Source of the DNA: Lachnospiraceae bacterium
GTDB taxonomy: Bacteria > Bacillota > Clostridia > Lachnospirales > Lachnospiraceae
NCBI GenBank assembly: GCA_910575155.1
Contig: CAJTDX010000004.1
Span: 1-64,000 of the forward strand
DNA: 64,000 nt
Direction: 5' to 3'
Shown: piece by piece, positions 27,291 through 35,626 of the stretch
Layout: every line of letters begins with the position of its first letter
Position numbering within the stretch: position 1 is the first letter of the stretch
Translations under genes and position numbers: made by a program
The notes under the pieces: model-generated
What the model saw: only the letters and a program-made list of their open reading frames with translations
Database searches by the model: none
Told to the model about the DNA's origin: nothing

Positions 27291-27346
27291 AAATTTTTGA
27301 AATGCTGAAATCCAGATGGAGAGGGCGGAGAACGACACCCAACATA

Positions 27347-27402
27347 AGAAACAGCCCTGCGGCGTATTCCGATAAAAAACGACAAAAGAAAAACCGCAAA
27401 GG
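27347..27402 (+). repeat. 56-bp repeat, copy 1
   Basis: Starts AGAAACAGCCCTGCGGCG and ends AAAAACCGCAAAGG. It matches 34476-34531 at 52 of 56 positions. The second copy lies at the disturbed 3' end of parB. Confidence 0.7.
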
Positions 27403-27470
27403 CTGTCACCATATAAGGAAGTAATTTGAAAACATTATTGGAATACAACTTATGGGGGATAGCAAAGGCA

Positions 27471-27517
27471 AAAGCCAGCGTAAGAAGCAGAAACGCTTCT
27501 TGCACTGGCTTTCTTTA
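27471..27517 (+). terminator. Hairpin terminator in element remnant
   Basis: AAAGCCAGCGTAAGAAGC pairs with GCTTCTTGCACTGGCTTT around a six-base loop, followed by CTTTAATG. Confidence 0.6.
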
Positions 27518-27682
27518 ATGTCAACAATAAAATCGCACATTCGCAAAGGGAGAAATCCTTTGCCATACTTTAGGGGAAAGAGATCGGGAAATATGAGATG
27601 TCAAAAATACCATAGTGATTGACGAAAAAGAACGGAGAATTATTTCCAACGCTCTCAAAATCAGAATGACGGGGGGTTACTT

Positions 27683-28054
27683 ATGGAAAAAACAATATTT
27701 GAACAAATGGGCGGCACTTATTCAAAAGTTGGCGATTATAATCTGCCAAATCTTATACTGCCACAAGAAGCCAAGCTAATCGGCTTATGAGGACAGCGGC
27801 ACGCAAAGTATTTGGAACAACGCCATAAGGTTTTGTATATGAACCTACTAACAGGTGGAAAGCTGAACGACTACCTTGATGATATTGACAAGCGAGCAGA
27901 TAAAATGTTTTCTCGGCTGGTAACGGAATATTCCGACAGGCAGGGTGTGACAGAACAATTGAAAACCGAAAATCAATTCTTATGGCTTCAAAAGATGAAT
28001 AACATTCTGGCGTATGTAAGAGAAATTGTTGAAAATGAGATAATTTATTCATAG
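27683..28054 (+). pseudogene. tnpV: TnpV-family transposon protein with in-frame TGA
   Basis: The frame reads MEKTIFEQMGGTYSKVGDYN, then KLIGL, then TGA at 27788, then GQRHAKYLEQRHKVLYMNLL and ends NNILAYVREIVENEIIYS. This is the TnpV family found in Tn4451/Tn1549-like elements, about 123 residues. Relatives have Trp-Gly-Gln-Arg-His at the stop position, so TGG changed to TGA. The Shine-Dalgarno GGGGGGTTACTT precedes the ATG. Internal restart at a TTG is possible but unlikely to give a working protein. TnpV function itself is unknown. Confidence 0.75.
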
Positions 28055-28335
28055 TTGAATGATAGCGTTTCCGCAATAAGCGACAATGCCATTCAAACTT
28101 AAGCAAGACAGTTTGTGAATTGAAAAATCTCATGTTTTTGTGTATAATAGGAAAAAAGTCAAACTGAGAAGTCGAGTAGGCAATTGCGAAACAAGTTCAA
28201 AATCTTGATTCCAATAGGGCAAAGGCCCGGTTGAGCCGGACTTACAGGAGGTGGATGTGGATAACAAGGATTTTAAGACATGAAAACAAAGCAGATAAGG
28301 ATATCTGCCCGTGAAATGGTATGCGGTATGTAAGG
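28055..28335. other. Leader-like stretch without a supported gene
   Basis: Contains GC-rich hairpin sequence near 28209-28245 (GGGCAAAGGCCCGGTTGAGCC) followed by ACAGGAGGTGGATGTGG, a strong ribosome site with a frame that stops after eight codons. It looks like the leader of a deleted element gene. Confidence 0.35.
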
Positions 28336-28608
28336 TTATGCAATCAGAGGTTTTTCGAACATGGATTGTAAGTCCGATAAAAAATCCTGTTTGAACCGGG
28401 TGAATTTAGAGGCATCCGGGACAACATCAAACCCGCAGAAGTCCCGCAGTTCCTGAGAGTATTTCAGGAATACGATCAGCAGGGATGTTGTTGGGATTGA
28501 GAAGATAAGCTGTAGTAACAGAGCCTTCAGCATTGGGTAAAGATTATCAAATTTATTTTGGCAATCGGTAAAAATATCTGCCAAAGAGAGCTGTTTATGT
28601 GTTATCAT
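28336..28608 (-). pseudogene. Transposase N-terminal fragment (DUF772-like)
   Basis: The reverse strand encodes about 90 residues with FSIPTTSLLIVFLKYSQELR and DFCGFDVVPDASKFTRFKQD, the N-terminal part of DDE transposases of the IS5/IS1182-like group. The catalytic part is missing: the sequence diverges after FLSDLQSMFEK. A reverse-strand ATG at 28608 exists. This is a dead insertion sequence within the island. Confidence 0.65.
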
Positions 28609-28763
28609 ATAGATACGGCTCCTTTACTGGTGGATATGGATAATTGTTACTGGAGATTTCAATTATACCACAGACCAGTGAGGAGTTGTTTTATTTTGTA
28701 ACAAAGAGAATCCCGTATTTATGCGGGTTCTGGCGTTTCGCAAACGCCTAGAGAAGTCGAGAT

Positions 28764-29060
28764 TTGAAAGGAGTAACAGACATGAAATTTCCTTTTTATG
28801 ATTCACCCGATACTGCTACGATTATCTGTTGCCATATATTGGAGCGTCAGGCACCTATTCTATATGTATCGCATGATGAAGATGACGGAATGTGGCAATT
28901 TCTATGCGGAGAAACACATGAAACAGATGAAGCAAAGTTAGTATCTTTAAAATGGGTTTTTGGTTCAGATAACTCTGTCAGTACCTTAAAGGATATGCCT
29001 TGCGGTTACTATGCAGAGAGAAAAAACCAAGATGACGATTGGATTATCAGAAAGCGATAA
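28764..29060 (+). CDS. DUF2185-like small protein
   Basis: A 98-residue soluble acidic protein. The central part ILYVSHDEDDGMWQFLCGETHE followed by LKDMPCGYYAERKNQDDDW resembles DUF2185/Imm33-like proteins, a family often seen as immunity or accessory proteins. GAAAGGAGTAACAGAC supports the ATG. A second copy of its middle section survives as a fragment at 27222-27290, so the island once carried two paralogues. No toxin partner is visible. Confidence 0.65.
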   Translation: MKGVTDMKFPFYDSPDTATIICCHILERQAPILYVSHDEDDGMWQFLCGETHETDEAKLVSLKWVFGSDNSVSTLKDMPCGYYAERKNQDDDWIIRKR

Positions 29061-29116
29061 CTTCCAGTTTATCGGGGAGCTAAATAGAACGAAGAATCGG
29101 TATTTGGAGGTTGACC

Positions 29117-29472
29117 ATGATCGCTATTATAGGAGCAGGTGTCTTTTCAATAGTGATTGTATTATCATTTCTTATAGTTTGTGGTTTTCCATTAGGAGAG
29201 TTGACAATGGGAGGGCGATATAAAATTTTCCCTAAGAAATTAAGGATTGTTTTGGTAATGCAGCTTATTATACAGATATTTTTGTGGTCATAATATTGCA
29301 AATGGGAGGCCTTATACCATTTTGGTTTTCAGAGAACGCAACAAAGATAATCTGTATCATCATGACAGTATATCTCTCATTCAATACAATTATGAATTTT
29401 ATATCCAAAAGCAAAAAAGAAAAGTATATCATGACACCGCTTTCTGCAATTTCAGCAGTATGTTTTGCATAA
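29117..29472 (+). pseudogene. Small membrane protein split by a frameshift
   Basis: The first frame (MIAIIGAGVFSIVIVLSFLIV ... MQLIIQIFL) ends at 29293. The second frame continues without a start as VVIILQMGGLIPFWF ... LSFNTIMNFISKSKKEKY. Together they give one protein of about 115 residues with four membrane segments, joined by a one-base change at the T run near 29279-29283. GGAGGTTGACC precedes the ATG at 29117. The function of the family is unknown. Confidence 0.55.
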
Positions 29473-29519
29473 TCACACTGTAAAAAATATAAAAACCCTC
29501 ATCTGTAAAGGAGATTACC

Positions 29520-29962
29520 ATGTCAGTCAATATAGCAGAAACATTTGAATTACTGTTTAATAAGAATAATAATGTTGCATACAAGGCGTTGCAGACATTG
29601 CAAAAACAAAGCGAAGAAACTGATTGTGTCTATCCCTATATGGATAGATTAAGCGATATGCTTGACAGCGATAATTCGTATATTCGCACAAGGGGACTTA
29701 CATTACTTGCTTATAATGCGAAATGGGATAAAGATTATAAGATTGATGAGGTTATTGATAAGTATTTGAAACATATAACAGATGTCACCCTATTACAGCA
29801 AGACAATGTATTAAATTGTTACCCATTATTGCAAAACATAAGCCTGAATTGAAGAGTGATATTCTTTCCAAACTTCATAAAGCAGATATTTCTATTTATG
29901 AGGATAGTATGCAGTCATTAGTTTATAAGGATATTCAAAAATCACTAAAGGTTATACAGTAA
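29520..29962 (+). pseudogene. SufBD-annotated helical-repeat protein, frameshifted
   Basis: The frame begins MSVNIAETFELLFNKNNNVA and runs through YIRTRGLTLLAYNAKWDKDY to KHITDV, then leaves frame near 29790. Skipping to the next frame gives PITARQCIKLLPIIAKHKPE and finally IYEDSMQSLVYKDIQKSL before TAA at 29960. The rejoined protein, about 147 residues, is a HEAT-like helical protein often labelled 'SufBD protein' in Lachnospiraceae, although it is not an Fe-S assembly factor by motif. AAAGGAGATTACC precedes the ATG. One missing base explains the break. Confidence 0.65.
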
Positions 29963-30098
29963 TCATAAAAAAACATTTCTATTTGCCAAAAAAAGGAATA
30001 CTAAGCATATTAGGAAAGACTTAAATCGAAATAAGTTGATTAACAAAGCGGGAAATCGGGATTTTCCGACACAACAGTAAGTCAAAAAGGATATGGAT

Positions 30099-31184
30099 AT
30101 GAAAAATACGAAACCAAAATCTAAGAAGAAAAAGATTCTCTTTATTATATTATCTATTGTGGTCACACTAATAATTGCTGGCGATTGGATATTGACTGTA
30201 ATGGTATATAACGAGAATTTTAACCAGCGATTTGAGAGCTATGAGCCGCTTATGCTCTACGTTGATGACTTTGACGGATTGCACCGCACGAAATATGAGT
30301 TTAGTTCCAACGGGGGGCAGAAACTGGCGGGATATATGTATAGTTCGGGAGAAAACCAGCGTGGTATCGTTGTAATGGCACATGGCTTTGGTGGAGGTGG
30401 ACATAATTCTTATATGGATTGCGTGAATTATTTTGCCTGTCATGGATATTATGTTTTTTCCTATGACGCTACGGGAAATGATGAAAGCGAGGGTGAGGGA
30501 GTCGGAGGGCTTCCACAGGGAGTAATTGACCTTGACTATGCAATTACATTTGTGGAGGAAAGCGGGAAATTCCCAAGTCTGCCAATCGTTTTATTCGGGC
30601 ATAGCTGGGGAGGTTACAGTGTTTGCAGTGTGCTTACATACCACCCCGAAGTAAAAGCCGTTATAGCGTGTTCGGGTTTTAACGCTTCACCGAATCTGTT
30701 TGAAGCCGAGGGGAAAAAACAGGTAGGAAATGGTATTTATTTGATGTTACCATTTGTGAAACTGCATGAGAGAATTCAATATGGCGGTTATGCCTCAAAT
30801 ACTGCGTTGGACGGCTTCTCAAAAAGCAATGCCGCTGTTATGATTGTGCATAGCTTTGATGATGAAGTTGTTCCAGCCGAATACGGCTACGAAATTTATT
30901 ACGAAAAATACAAGGACGATTCCCGATTTAGCTTTATTCCTCTTGAGAATAAAGGACATAACTATTTCAATGACGACACATATCGCAATGAGTTTAATGC
31001 GAAATTTGATGAATGGCTCAAAACGCTTGACTATGACTATAACACAGAGGAAAACAGGGAACGGTTTTCGGAGGATAAAGCTAATTATATATATCAAAAC
31101 CTTGACAGGGAAAAATGGTGTAATTCATTGGATTTGGAGTTGTTCGAGGATTTTGTTGGGTTTTATGATGAACATATACATTAA
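30099..31184 (+). CDS. Membrane-anchored alpha/beta hydrolase
   Basis: A Lys-rich N-terminus and one hydrophobic segment (residues about 10-32) anchor the protein. The rest is an alpha/beta-hydrolase: VVMAHGFGGGGHN for the oxyanion region, the nucleophile elbow LFGHSWGGYS, the acid in VHSFDDEVV and the catalytic His in ENKGHNYFND. It is a serine hydrolase of unknown substrate, comparable to cell-surface lipases or peptidases of the dienelactone-hydrolase type. The ATG at 30099 is preferred; another lies two codons upstream. It is intact, unlike the genes just before it. Confidence 0.8.
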   Translation: MKNTKPKSKKKKILFIILSIVVTLIIAGDWILTVMVYNENFNQRFESYEPLMLYVDDFDGLHRTKYEFSSNGGQKLAGYMYSSGENQRGIVVMAHGFGGGGHNSYMDCVNYFACHGYYVFSYDATGNDESEGEGVGGLPQGVIDLDYAITFVEESGKFPSLPIVLFGHSWGGYSVCSVLTYHPEVKAVIACSGFNASPNLFEAEGKKQVGNGIYLMLPFVKLHERIQYGGYASNTALDGFSKSNAAVMIVHSFDDEVVPAEYGYEIYYEKYKDDSRFSFIPLENKGHNYFNDDTYRNEFNAKFDEWLKTLDYDYNTEENRERFSEDKANYIYQNLDREKWCNSLDLELFEDFVGFYDEHIH

Positions 31185-31249
31185 CCAAATTCATAATTTG
31201 TCGGGAAGGCAAGTATAAAAGGAAAACGAAATTTCATAAGGTGAGGATA

Positions 31250-31921
31250 ATGGTTAGAGAAGTAAAATGGACAAAATATTTATGGCTGAGCCTGCTCTCA
31301 TTTGCAGCATTTATGCTTGAATATCTGTCAATATTCGGAATTGAAGTGATATTTCTACATGTAGATATACAGAATTATACAGCGCACCAAAGAAGTATTC
31401 ATTGTATTATAATGGTTTTCATGTGGGCGTTTTTCATTGGCGCTCTCCTGCTTTTTTCAAGGAAACAGTATCATTTCCCAGTAAGAGGAAACAAAAGAGA
31501 CATCATTTCCTTGAAAAATTGGATCGTAACGCTTGCTTGTTTTATTGGCTGCAAAATTATGACTTTCATTGATTGGCATACATTAAAGATTATTGGAGAA
31601 GCACAGGGTAAAACCGTATTTCAATTTTGTGCGCAATATTTATACTATATATTTGAAGTAATGCTTGTCATGTTAATCATAATATATGGGCAAAAAGCGA
31701 TTGAAACCTTGTTGAAAAAAGAAATCCTCATTCCTTTTGGTGGTATTATTTTAGCTATCACATGGGGGGCTTTTCATTTCGTATCAAGAGGAGTAGGACT
31801 AGAAATATGGAACGGAATTTCTACTATGATATTTTCTGTTCTTAGTGGGGTAATGTATTTAAGATTAAATAGAAAATGCTTGTATAGCTATCTTTTCATC
31901 GCTATGGGGTATTTGCTGTAA
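31250..31921 (+). CDS. Polytopic membrane protein, possibly CPBP-like
   Basis: About 223 residues with six or seven hydrophobic segments. The segment ITWGAFHFVSRG, following a hydrophobic helix, resembles the His-containing motif of CPBP-type intramembrane proteases, but the EExxxR motif is not seen, so activity is doubtful. AAGGTGAGGATA precedes the ATG. It lies 65 bases after the hydrolase gene and may share its transcript. A strong terminator follows. Confidence 0.55.
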   Translation: MVREVKWTKYLWLSLLSFAAFMLEYLSIFGIEVIFLHVDIQNYTAHQRSIHCIIMVFMWAFFIGALLLFSRKQYHFPVRGNKRDIISLKNWIVTLACFIGCKIMTFIDWHTLKIIGEAQGKTVFQFCAQYLYYIFEVMLVMLIIIYGQKAIETLLKKEILIPFGGIILAITWGAFHFVSRGVGLEIWNGISTMIFSVLSGVMYLRLNRKCLYSYLFIAMGYLL

Positions 31922-31975
31922 TCTCCCATTTATCGGGCGGACAACATATCACCAAAAAGCCAGACACATAATACG

Positions 31976-32024
31976 CAGAGTTGGCAGGCTTGTGAGCAAT
32001 CACAGCCTGTCGGCTCTGCTCTTT
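31976..32024 (+). terminator. Terminator after membrane protein gene
   Basis: CAGAGTTGGCAGGCTTGTGA pairs with TCACAGCCTGTCGGCTCTG across a four-base loop and is followed by CTCTTTT. Confidence 0.8.
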
Positions 32025-32114
32025 TATCCAAAGATAAACGAACATGATTTTTATTTGAAATTAAATAGTATTCCCCACCAGCCGAAAAAGTATTCAAAAA
32101 CTTGTTGGAAAGTA

Positions 32115-32144
32115 TTGACAAACACTTGTTTTCTCCAGTATAAT
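32115..32144 (+). promoter_or_regulatory. Sigma-A promoter of the mobilisation region
   Basis: TTGACA at 32115 and a perfect TATAAT at 32139 with an 18-base spacer. It drives a long leader (about 560 bases) ahead of the MobC-like gene. Confidence 0.7.
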
Positions 32145-32706
32145 AAAATACCTCTTAGGAGAAGCACAACCAATTACATATCTTCACAGAATTTTGGAGT
32201 ACAGCTTTACGCCGTACACGCCTGCGGTATGCGAACAGTAGATACCGCCGCTTTTGAAACTGCTTTGAACTGTCGGCAACGGATAAGCGTAACAGACAGT
32301 TTCGACTTTGAATCTCAAAGCCGGTTACATCATTGTGAAACCAAAACCGCAAGGGATAAGTCTATCCTTTTGTATTGGTCGGTACACATTGATGTACCGG
32401 CTTTTTTTCGTTGCCCAAACGCCGGTTACAACTGAATGACCGGCTGAATGGGATATGATTTTGCGATAACCTCTTTTTTCGGAGAGTGAGCGAAACAACG
32501 CCGCCTGAGATAGGGCAGGGACAGAAAAACGACATTCAGACAAACCGGCGGAAAACAACAGACCGTATGCGACAGAAAGAGTGTCGCATACCGCAGCAAG
32601 CAGGGAAACTGTATTGACAGTTTCCACCCCAACCGGCTTTAAGAGCCAATTGCCCTTTGGGGAATCCCCCCAATCCCCTTAAAAAAGTCAAGAAAGGGCT
32701 GATGTT
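32145..32706 (+). other. Long structured leader before mobC
   Basis: No gene is supported here. The leader contains a hairpin at 32351-32371 (AAGGGATA/TATCCTTTT) and a strong intrinsic terminator at 32378-32408, so transcription from the 32115 promoter should mostly stop before the mobilisation genes. This arrangement suits attenuation or antitermination. Confidence 0.4.
32378..32408 (+). terminator. Terminator/attenuator upstream of mobC
   Basis: GTCGGTACA pairs with TGTACCGGC across a six-base loop and is followed by seven T residues, inside the leader between the promoter and the mobilisation genes. Confidence 0.75.
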
Positions 32707-33009
32707 ATGAACGAAGCCAAGAACAAAAATTTATTTATCCGTGTGAGTGAAAAAGAGAAAAAAATCATTGTGCAGAACGCCAAAAAGTGCGGGCTTTCCG
32801 TATCAGAGTATCTCCGCCAGCGTGCTTTGGGATATATGCCGAGAGCCGTCCTGCACGAAGTATTTTTCTCTTTTAACAATAAACTGGACGAACTCTGCGT
32901 CGCTGTCGAGGGGAAAATTACAGCGGATACGGAAGAAAAAATAACCGCCCTGATTGATGGAATCACAGCCGAGTTAATTCTCCCTCAAAAAGAAAAGGCG
33001 GTGGTATAA
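32707..33009 (+). CDS. mobC: MobC-like relaxosome accessory protein
   Basis: A 100-residue protein with an N-terminal ribbon-helix-helix: NLFIRVSEKEKKIIVQNAKK then GLSVSEYLRQRALG. This is the usual MobC/plasmid mobilisation accessory that helps relaxase bind oriT. The C-terminal half is an acidic helical dimer region. AGAAAGGGCTGATGTT precedes the ATG. The relaxase remnant starts at the next codon position after its stop, as in intact elements, so this gene seems undamaged although its partner is broken. Confidence 0.8.
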   Translation: MNEAKNKNLFIRVSEKEKKIIVQNAKKCGLSVSEYLRQRALGYMPRAVLHEVFFSFNNKLDELCVAVEGKITADTEEKITALIDGITAELILPQKEKAVV

Positions 33010-33559
33010 ATGGCGGCTACCGGCTTCTGGCCTGTCAAAGACAGGCTGAAGGAAGTGATTGACTATGCGGAGAATCCCGACAAAACCATTGATAAAAAGT
33101 ATATGGACAGCGATTTATACGCCGCTCCTTACGCTTGAAATCAAGTACCGTAAAATACAGCGCATGGACGGCATACAGATACTTTTCGCCCTTGTGACTG
33201 AACTTTGCAGGCTGATTACGGGAAACAATATTGCCCCCGAAACTCCCCGCCCACTGTCCCCCGCCATGCGGCAGGAAATTGTAAAATTAGATAAAACGCT
33301 GAAAGAATACAAGTTCCTATGCGGGAACAACATTGATTCCCCGCAGGAGCTTGTTTCTTTTATCAAAGAAAAGCGGGAGCAAATCGGCGCATTGGAAAAA
33401 GAAAGGCAGTCAGTTTACAACCGCAACCGCCATAAGAAAAGCGGGGAATTGAATGCGCAGGCAAGGGAAATCTTCGCCAGGATAAAACCTCTGCGGGCGG
33501 AATTGTCCCTTGCAAAGGCCGTCCTGAATAAAACAAGAGAAAGAAGGCATGCACGATGA
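33010..33559 (+). pseudogene. Relaxase with large internal deletion
   Basis: The N-terminus MAATGFWPVKDRLKEVIDYA and DKTIDKKYMDSDLYA (33010-33138) is that of MobP-type relaxases of clostridial elements. It then shifts frame and joins the C-terminal end: KYRKIQRMDGIQILFALVTE, LSPAMRQEIVKLD and a Lys/Arg-rich coiled tail ending KTRERRHAR. The catalytic centre (relaxase Tyr and HUH His residues) is gone. About two thirds of the roughly 450-residue protein is deleted. The C-terminal stop overlaps the ATG of parB. Confidence 0.75.
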
Positions 33560-34539
33560 CAAATACAGAAATTAAAACCAAGAACCAGCCGAAGAAAAAA
33601 GCGGCGAATATCCAAGTAGATAAACTCCGTACTTTTGAGGGACATCCCTTTAAGGTACTGGATGATGAAGATATGGGCAACCTTATCGAAAGCATCAGAC
33701 AGCAAGGCATTCTCTCCCCGCTGATTGTAAGAGCAATTGAAAGCACAGATGAATATGAAGTGATAAGCGGACACAGGCGTTTACACGCTGCCATAAAAGC
33801 AGGGCTTTCCGAAGTTCCAGCCTTAATTTATCCCCTTGACCGCAGCGAAGCGATGATTGCAGTTGTAGACAGCAACCTGCACCGTGAAAGGCTGCTCCCA
33901 AGCGAAAAAGCCTTTGCCTACAAAATGAAAATGGATGCAATGAAAGCGCAGGGCAGGAGAACGGATTTAACTTTGTCGCAGCTTGCGACAGAGTCGGATA
34001 CCGCCGCCGAAATAGAAAAATCACAGAATGAGAGCCGCGACCAAGTGTTCCGCTATATCCGTCTGACTTATCTTATCCCCGAACTGCTTGACAGGGTTGA
34101 CGAGGCCATTGTCGCACTCAGCCCCGCCGTGGAACTGTCCTACCTCTCCAAAGAACAGCAGAAAATACTGCTTGACGCAATGAGCCTGAATGACTGCACA
34201 CCCTCCCACGCACAGAGTATCCGCATGAAGAAACAGGCGCAGCAGAATACTCTTTCTTCGGACGGTATTTATAAAATCATGTCGGAGGAAAAAGGCAACC
34301 AGACCGAACGTATCAGCTTTAAAGTACAGGATTTGAAAGGATTTTTCCCGAAAAACTTTACGCAGAAACAGATGACGGACACGATTCTGAAGCTGCTTTA
34401 TGAGTACAACAGAAAACTAATACATCGTCGCATAAATAACAGTGAATTAAATTGTTATTTATGCAATGCTGTACTAGAAACAGCCCTGCGGCACATTCCG
34501 ATGAAAAACGATAAAAGAAAAACCGCAAAGGTTCTGTGA
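33556..34539 (+). CDS. parB: ParB-family protein with altered C-terminus
   Basis: A 327-residue ParB/Spo0J-type partition protein. The N-terminal domain has LRTFEGHPFKVLDDEDMGNL, the nucleotide-binding motif YEVISGHRRLHAAIKAG (GHRR type) and SNLHRERLLPSEKAFAYKMK. The helix-turn-helix region follows (FRYIRLTYLIPELLDRVDEA ... PAVELSYLSKEQQ). Up to about LLYEYNRKL the protein is normal. The last 40 residues are encoded by the inverted motif pair (34416-34477) and the 56-bp repeat, so the native tail was replaced. DNA-binding parts remain. The ATG overlaps the relaxase stop. Confidence 0.8.
   Translation: MTNTEIKTKNQPKKKAANIQVDKLRTFEGHPFKVLDDEDMGNLIESIRQQGILSPLIVRAIESTDEYEVISGHRRLHAAIKAGLSEVPALIYPLDRSEAMIAVVDSNLHRERLLPSEKAFAYKMKMDAMKAQGRRTDLTLSQLATESDTAAEIEKSQNESRDQVFRYIRLTYLIPELLDRVDEAIVALSPAVELSYLSKEQQKILLDAMSLNDCTPSHAQSIRMKKQAQQNTLSSDGIYKIMSEEKGNQTERISFKVQDLKGFFPKNFTQKQMTDTILKLLYEYNRKLIHRRINNSELNCYLCNAVLETALRHIPMKNDKRKTAKVL
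34416..34477. repeat. Dispersed 25-bp motif, head-to-head pair B/C
   Basis: Two copies in inverted orientation (34416-34441 reverse, 34453-34477 forward) around an 11-base spacer. Each arm holds TTATTTATGC next to the spacer and a TGTAYTAG end. The pair sits inside the 3' end of parB and forms a strong hairpin. It could be a small non-autonomous element or an excision scar. Confidence 0.6.
34476..34531 (+). repeat. 56-bp repeat, copy 2
   Basis: Matches 27347-27402 at 52 of 56 positions and directly abuts the outer end of the inverted motif pair at the 3' end of parB. Confidence 0.7.
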
Positions 34540-35049
34540 CCTTTACGGTTATAAGCAATATTAATTCTGTTTAGTGGAGATTCTACTTCTGGTTTCATGG
34601 TGAGAAGCAGCGTTGCATGGGCAGGAATTTTTTTAACTGGCTTCCTTCCAGTCCCCGATATGCTATGTATAAGCCAAATCTGCGTTGTATGAACAGATAG
34701 ATTACTGCCCGAAAAAAGGCCATAAAAAACCCCTCCATACTCTAAAACAGCTCTGGAAAGTGTTTGTTAAGTCTTTTCGGGCATTGCAATACCGCCCCTC
34801 ATAACACTGTTTTTTTATTTGGCGGGATGAAAAGAACTCTTTTAATTCCATATAAATATTTTTAATTCGCTAACAGCAAAATAAAATTTACCTGCCCGCT
34901 CAATAATGCTTCAGCGGGCAGGTATGCAGCAAAATAAGATACGATTTTTTTACGGAACACTGAATATAAATCTATATAATTTATTGGAAAACAGCGCTTA
35001 TTTCCTGCACAATGACTTTGCATCAAATCAACGGCATGGTTATGTTTCT
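34540..35049. other. No supported gene; hairpins only
   Basis: Frames here are stop-rich. A ten-base inverted repeat (TGCCCGAAAA ... TTTTCGGGCA) spans 34706-34787. A frame reading RYAMYKPNLRCMNR and LKQLWKVFVKSFRAL around 34660-34790 may be a fragment of an element gene, but I cannot identify it. Confidence 0.4.
34890..34923 (-). terminator. Terminator for the reverse-strand secreted-protein gene
   Basis: ACCTGCCCGCT pairs with AGCGGGCAGGT; on the reverse strand AAATTTTATTTT follows. It lies 126 bases after the stop of the secreted-protein gene. Confidence 0.55.
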
Positions 35050-35544
35050 TTAGTCGCCGATTGTTGCAATATCATTAGGATTGTAAGATGCCATTCCTTT
35101 ACTGTCGCCGTCTGCAGATTTAGAAACAAGCAAACCATTTTTAATATCTTCAAGAATCTGCTCGTTCTCTGCAACAATATCATCTGTCATTTCCTGTGTC
35201 CACACAACAGTGCCTTCGCTGGTTTCCACAACAGCCTTTTCATCAGCCATCTTCTGCATTTCAGCTTTCTCCTGCTCTGCCCATGCCTTGTACTCATCGT
35301 AAGTCCACCATTCAATAGCTGAAACAGGGTTTTCTTTCTCATAATCAGATTCAGAAACCCATGTTTCCCCATTGTTTTCACTGCACCAGATGTTGCCGTT
35401 ATCATCCGTGTATGACATTACGCCGTCTGATTCAGTATCAATGATGGTTTTAACACTTTTGGCATTTGCCGCAGCCACGCTTACCACACTGCCTCCCACA
35501 AGGGCTGTTACGGCAAGTGCTCCCAACCATTTTGCTTTAAACAT
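35050..35544 (-). CDS. Secreted acidic protein of unknown function
   Basis: A 164-residue protein with a clear signal peptide: MFKAKWLGALAVTALVGGSV and a likely cleavage near VAAANA-KS. The mature part is very acidic, with Trp-rich patches (NGNIWCSENNGETWVSES; IEWWTYDEYKAWAEQEKAEM) and a Glu-rich helix. No lipobox or sortase motif is present, so it is probably released. It lies directly downstream of a histidine kinase and response regulator on the same strand and is probably their target or ligand-sensing partner. GCGAGGTAGAAAA precedes the ATG. Confidence 0.7.
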   Translation of the reverse strand: MFKAKWLGALAVTALVGGSVVSVAAANAKSVKTIIDTESDGVMSYTDDNGNIWCSENNGETWVSESDYEKENPVSAIEWWTYDEYKAWAEQEKAEMQKMADEKAVVETSEGTVVWTQEMTDDIVAENEQILEDIKNGLLVSKSADGDSKGMASYNPNDIATIGD

Positions 35545-35569
35545 TTTTCTACCTCGCTTTCATTAAAAT

Positions 35570-35590
35570 AGTCGCTCCATTGGAACGACT
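35570..35590. promoter_or_regulatory. Palindrome between kinase and secreted-protein genes
   Basis: AGTCGCTCC and GGAACGACT form an inverted repeat around ATT, 26 bases upstream of the secreted-protein start. It may be an operator for the adjacent response regulator or a processing hairpin. Confidence 0.35.
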
Positions 35591-35626
35591 ACATTTTACT
35601 AAGGCTATTTGTATTCTTGTTGGAAT

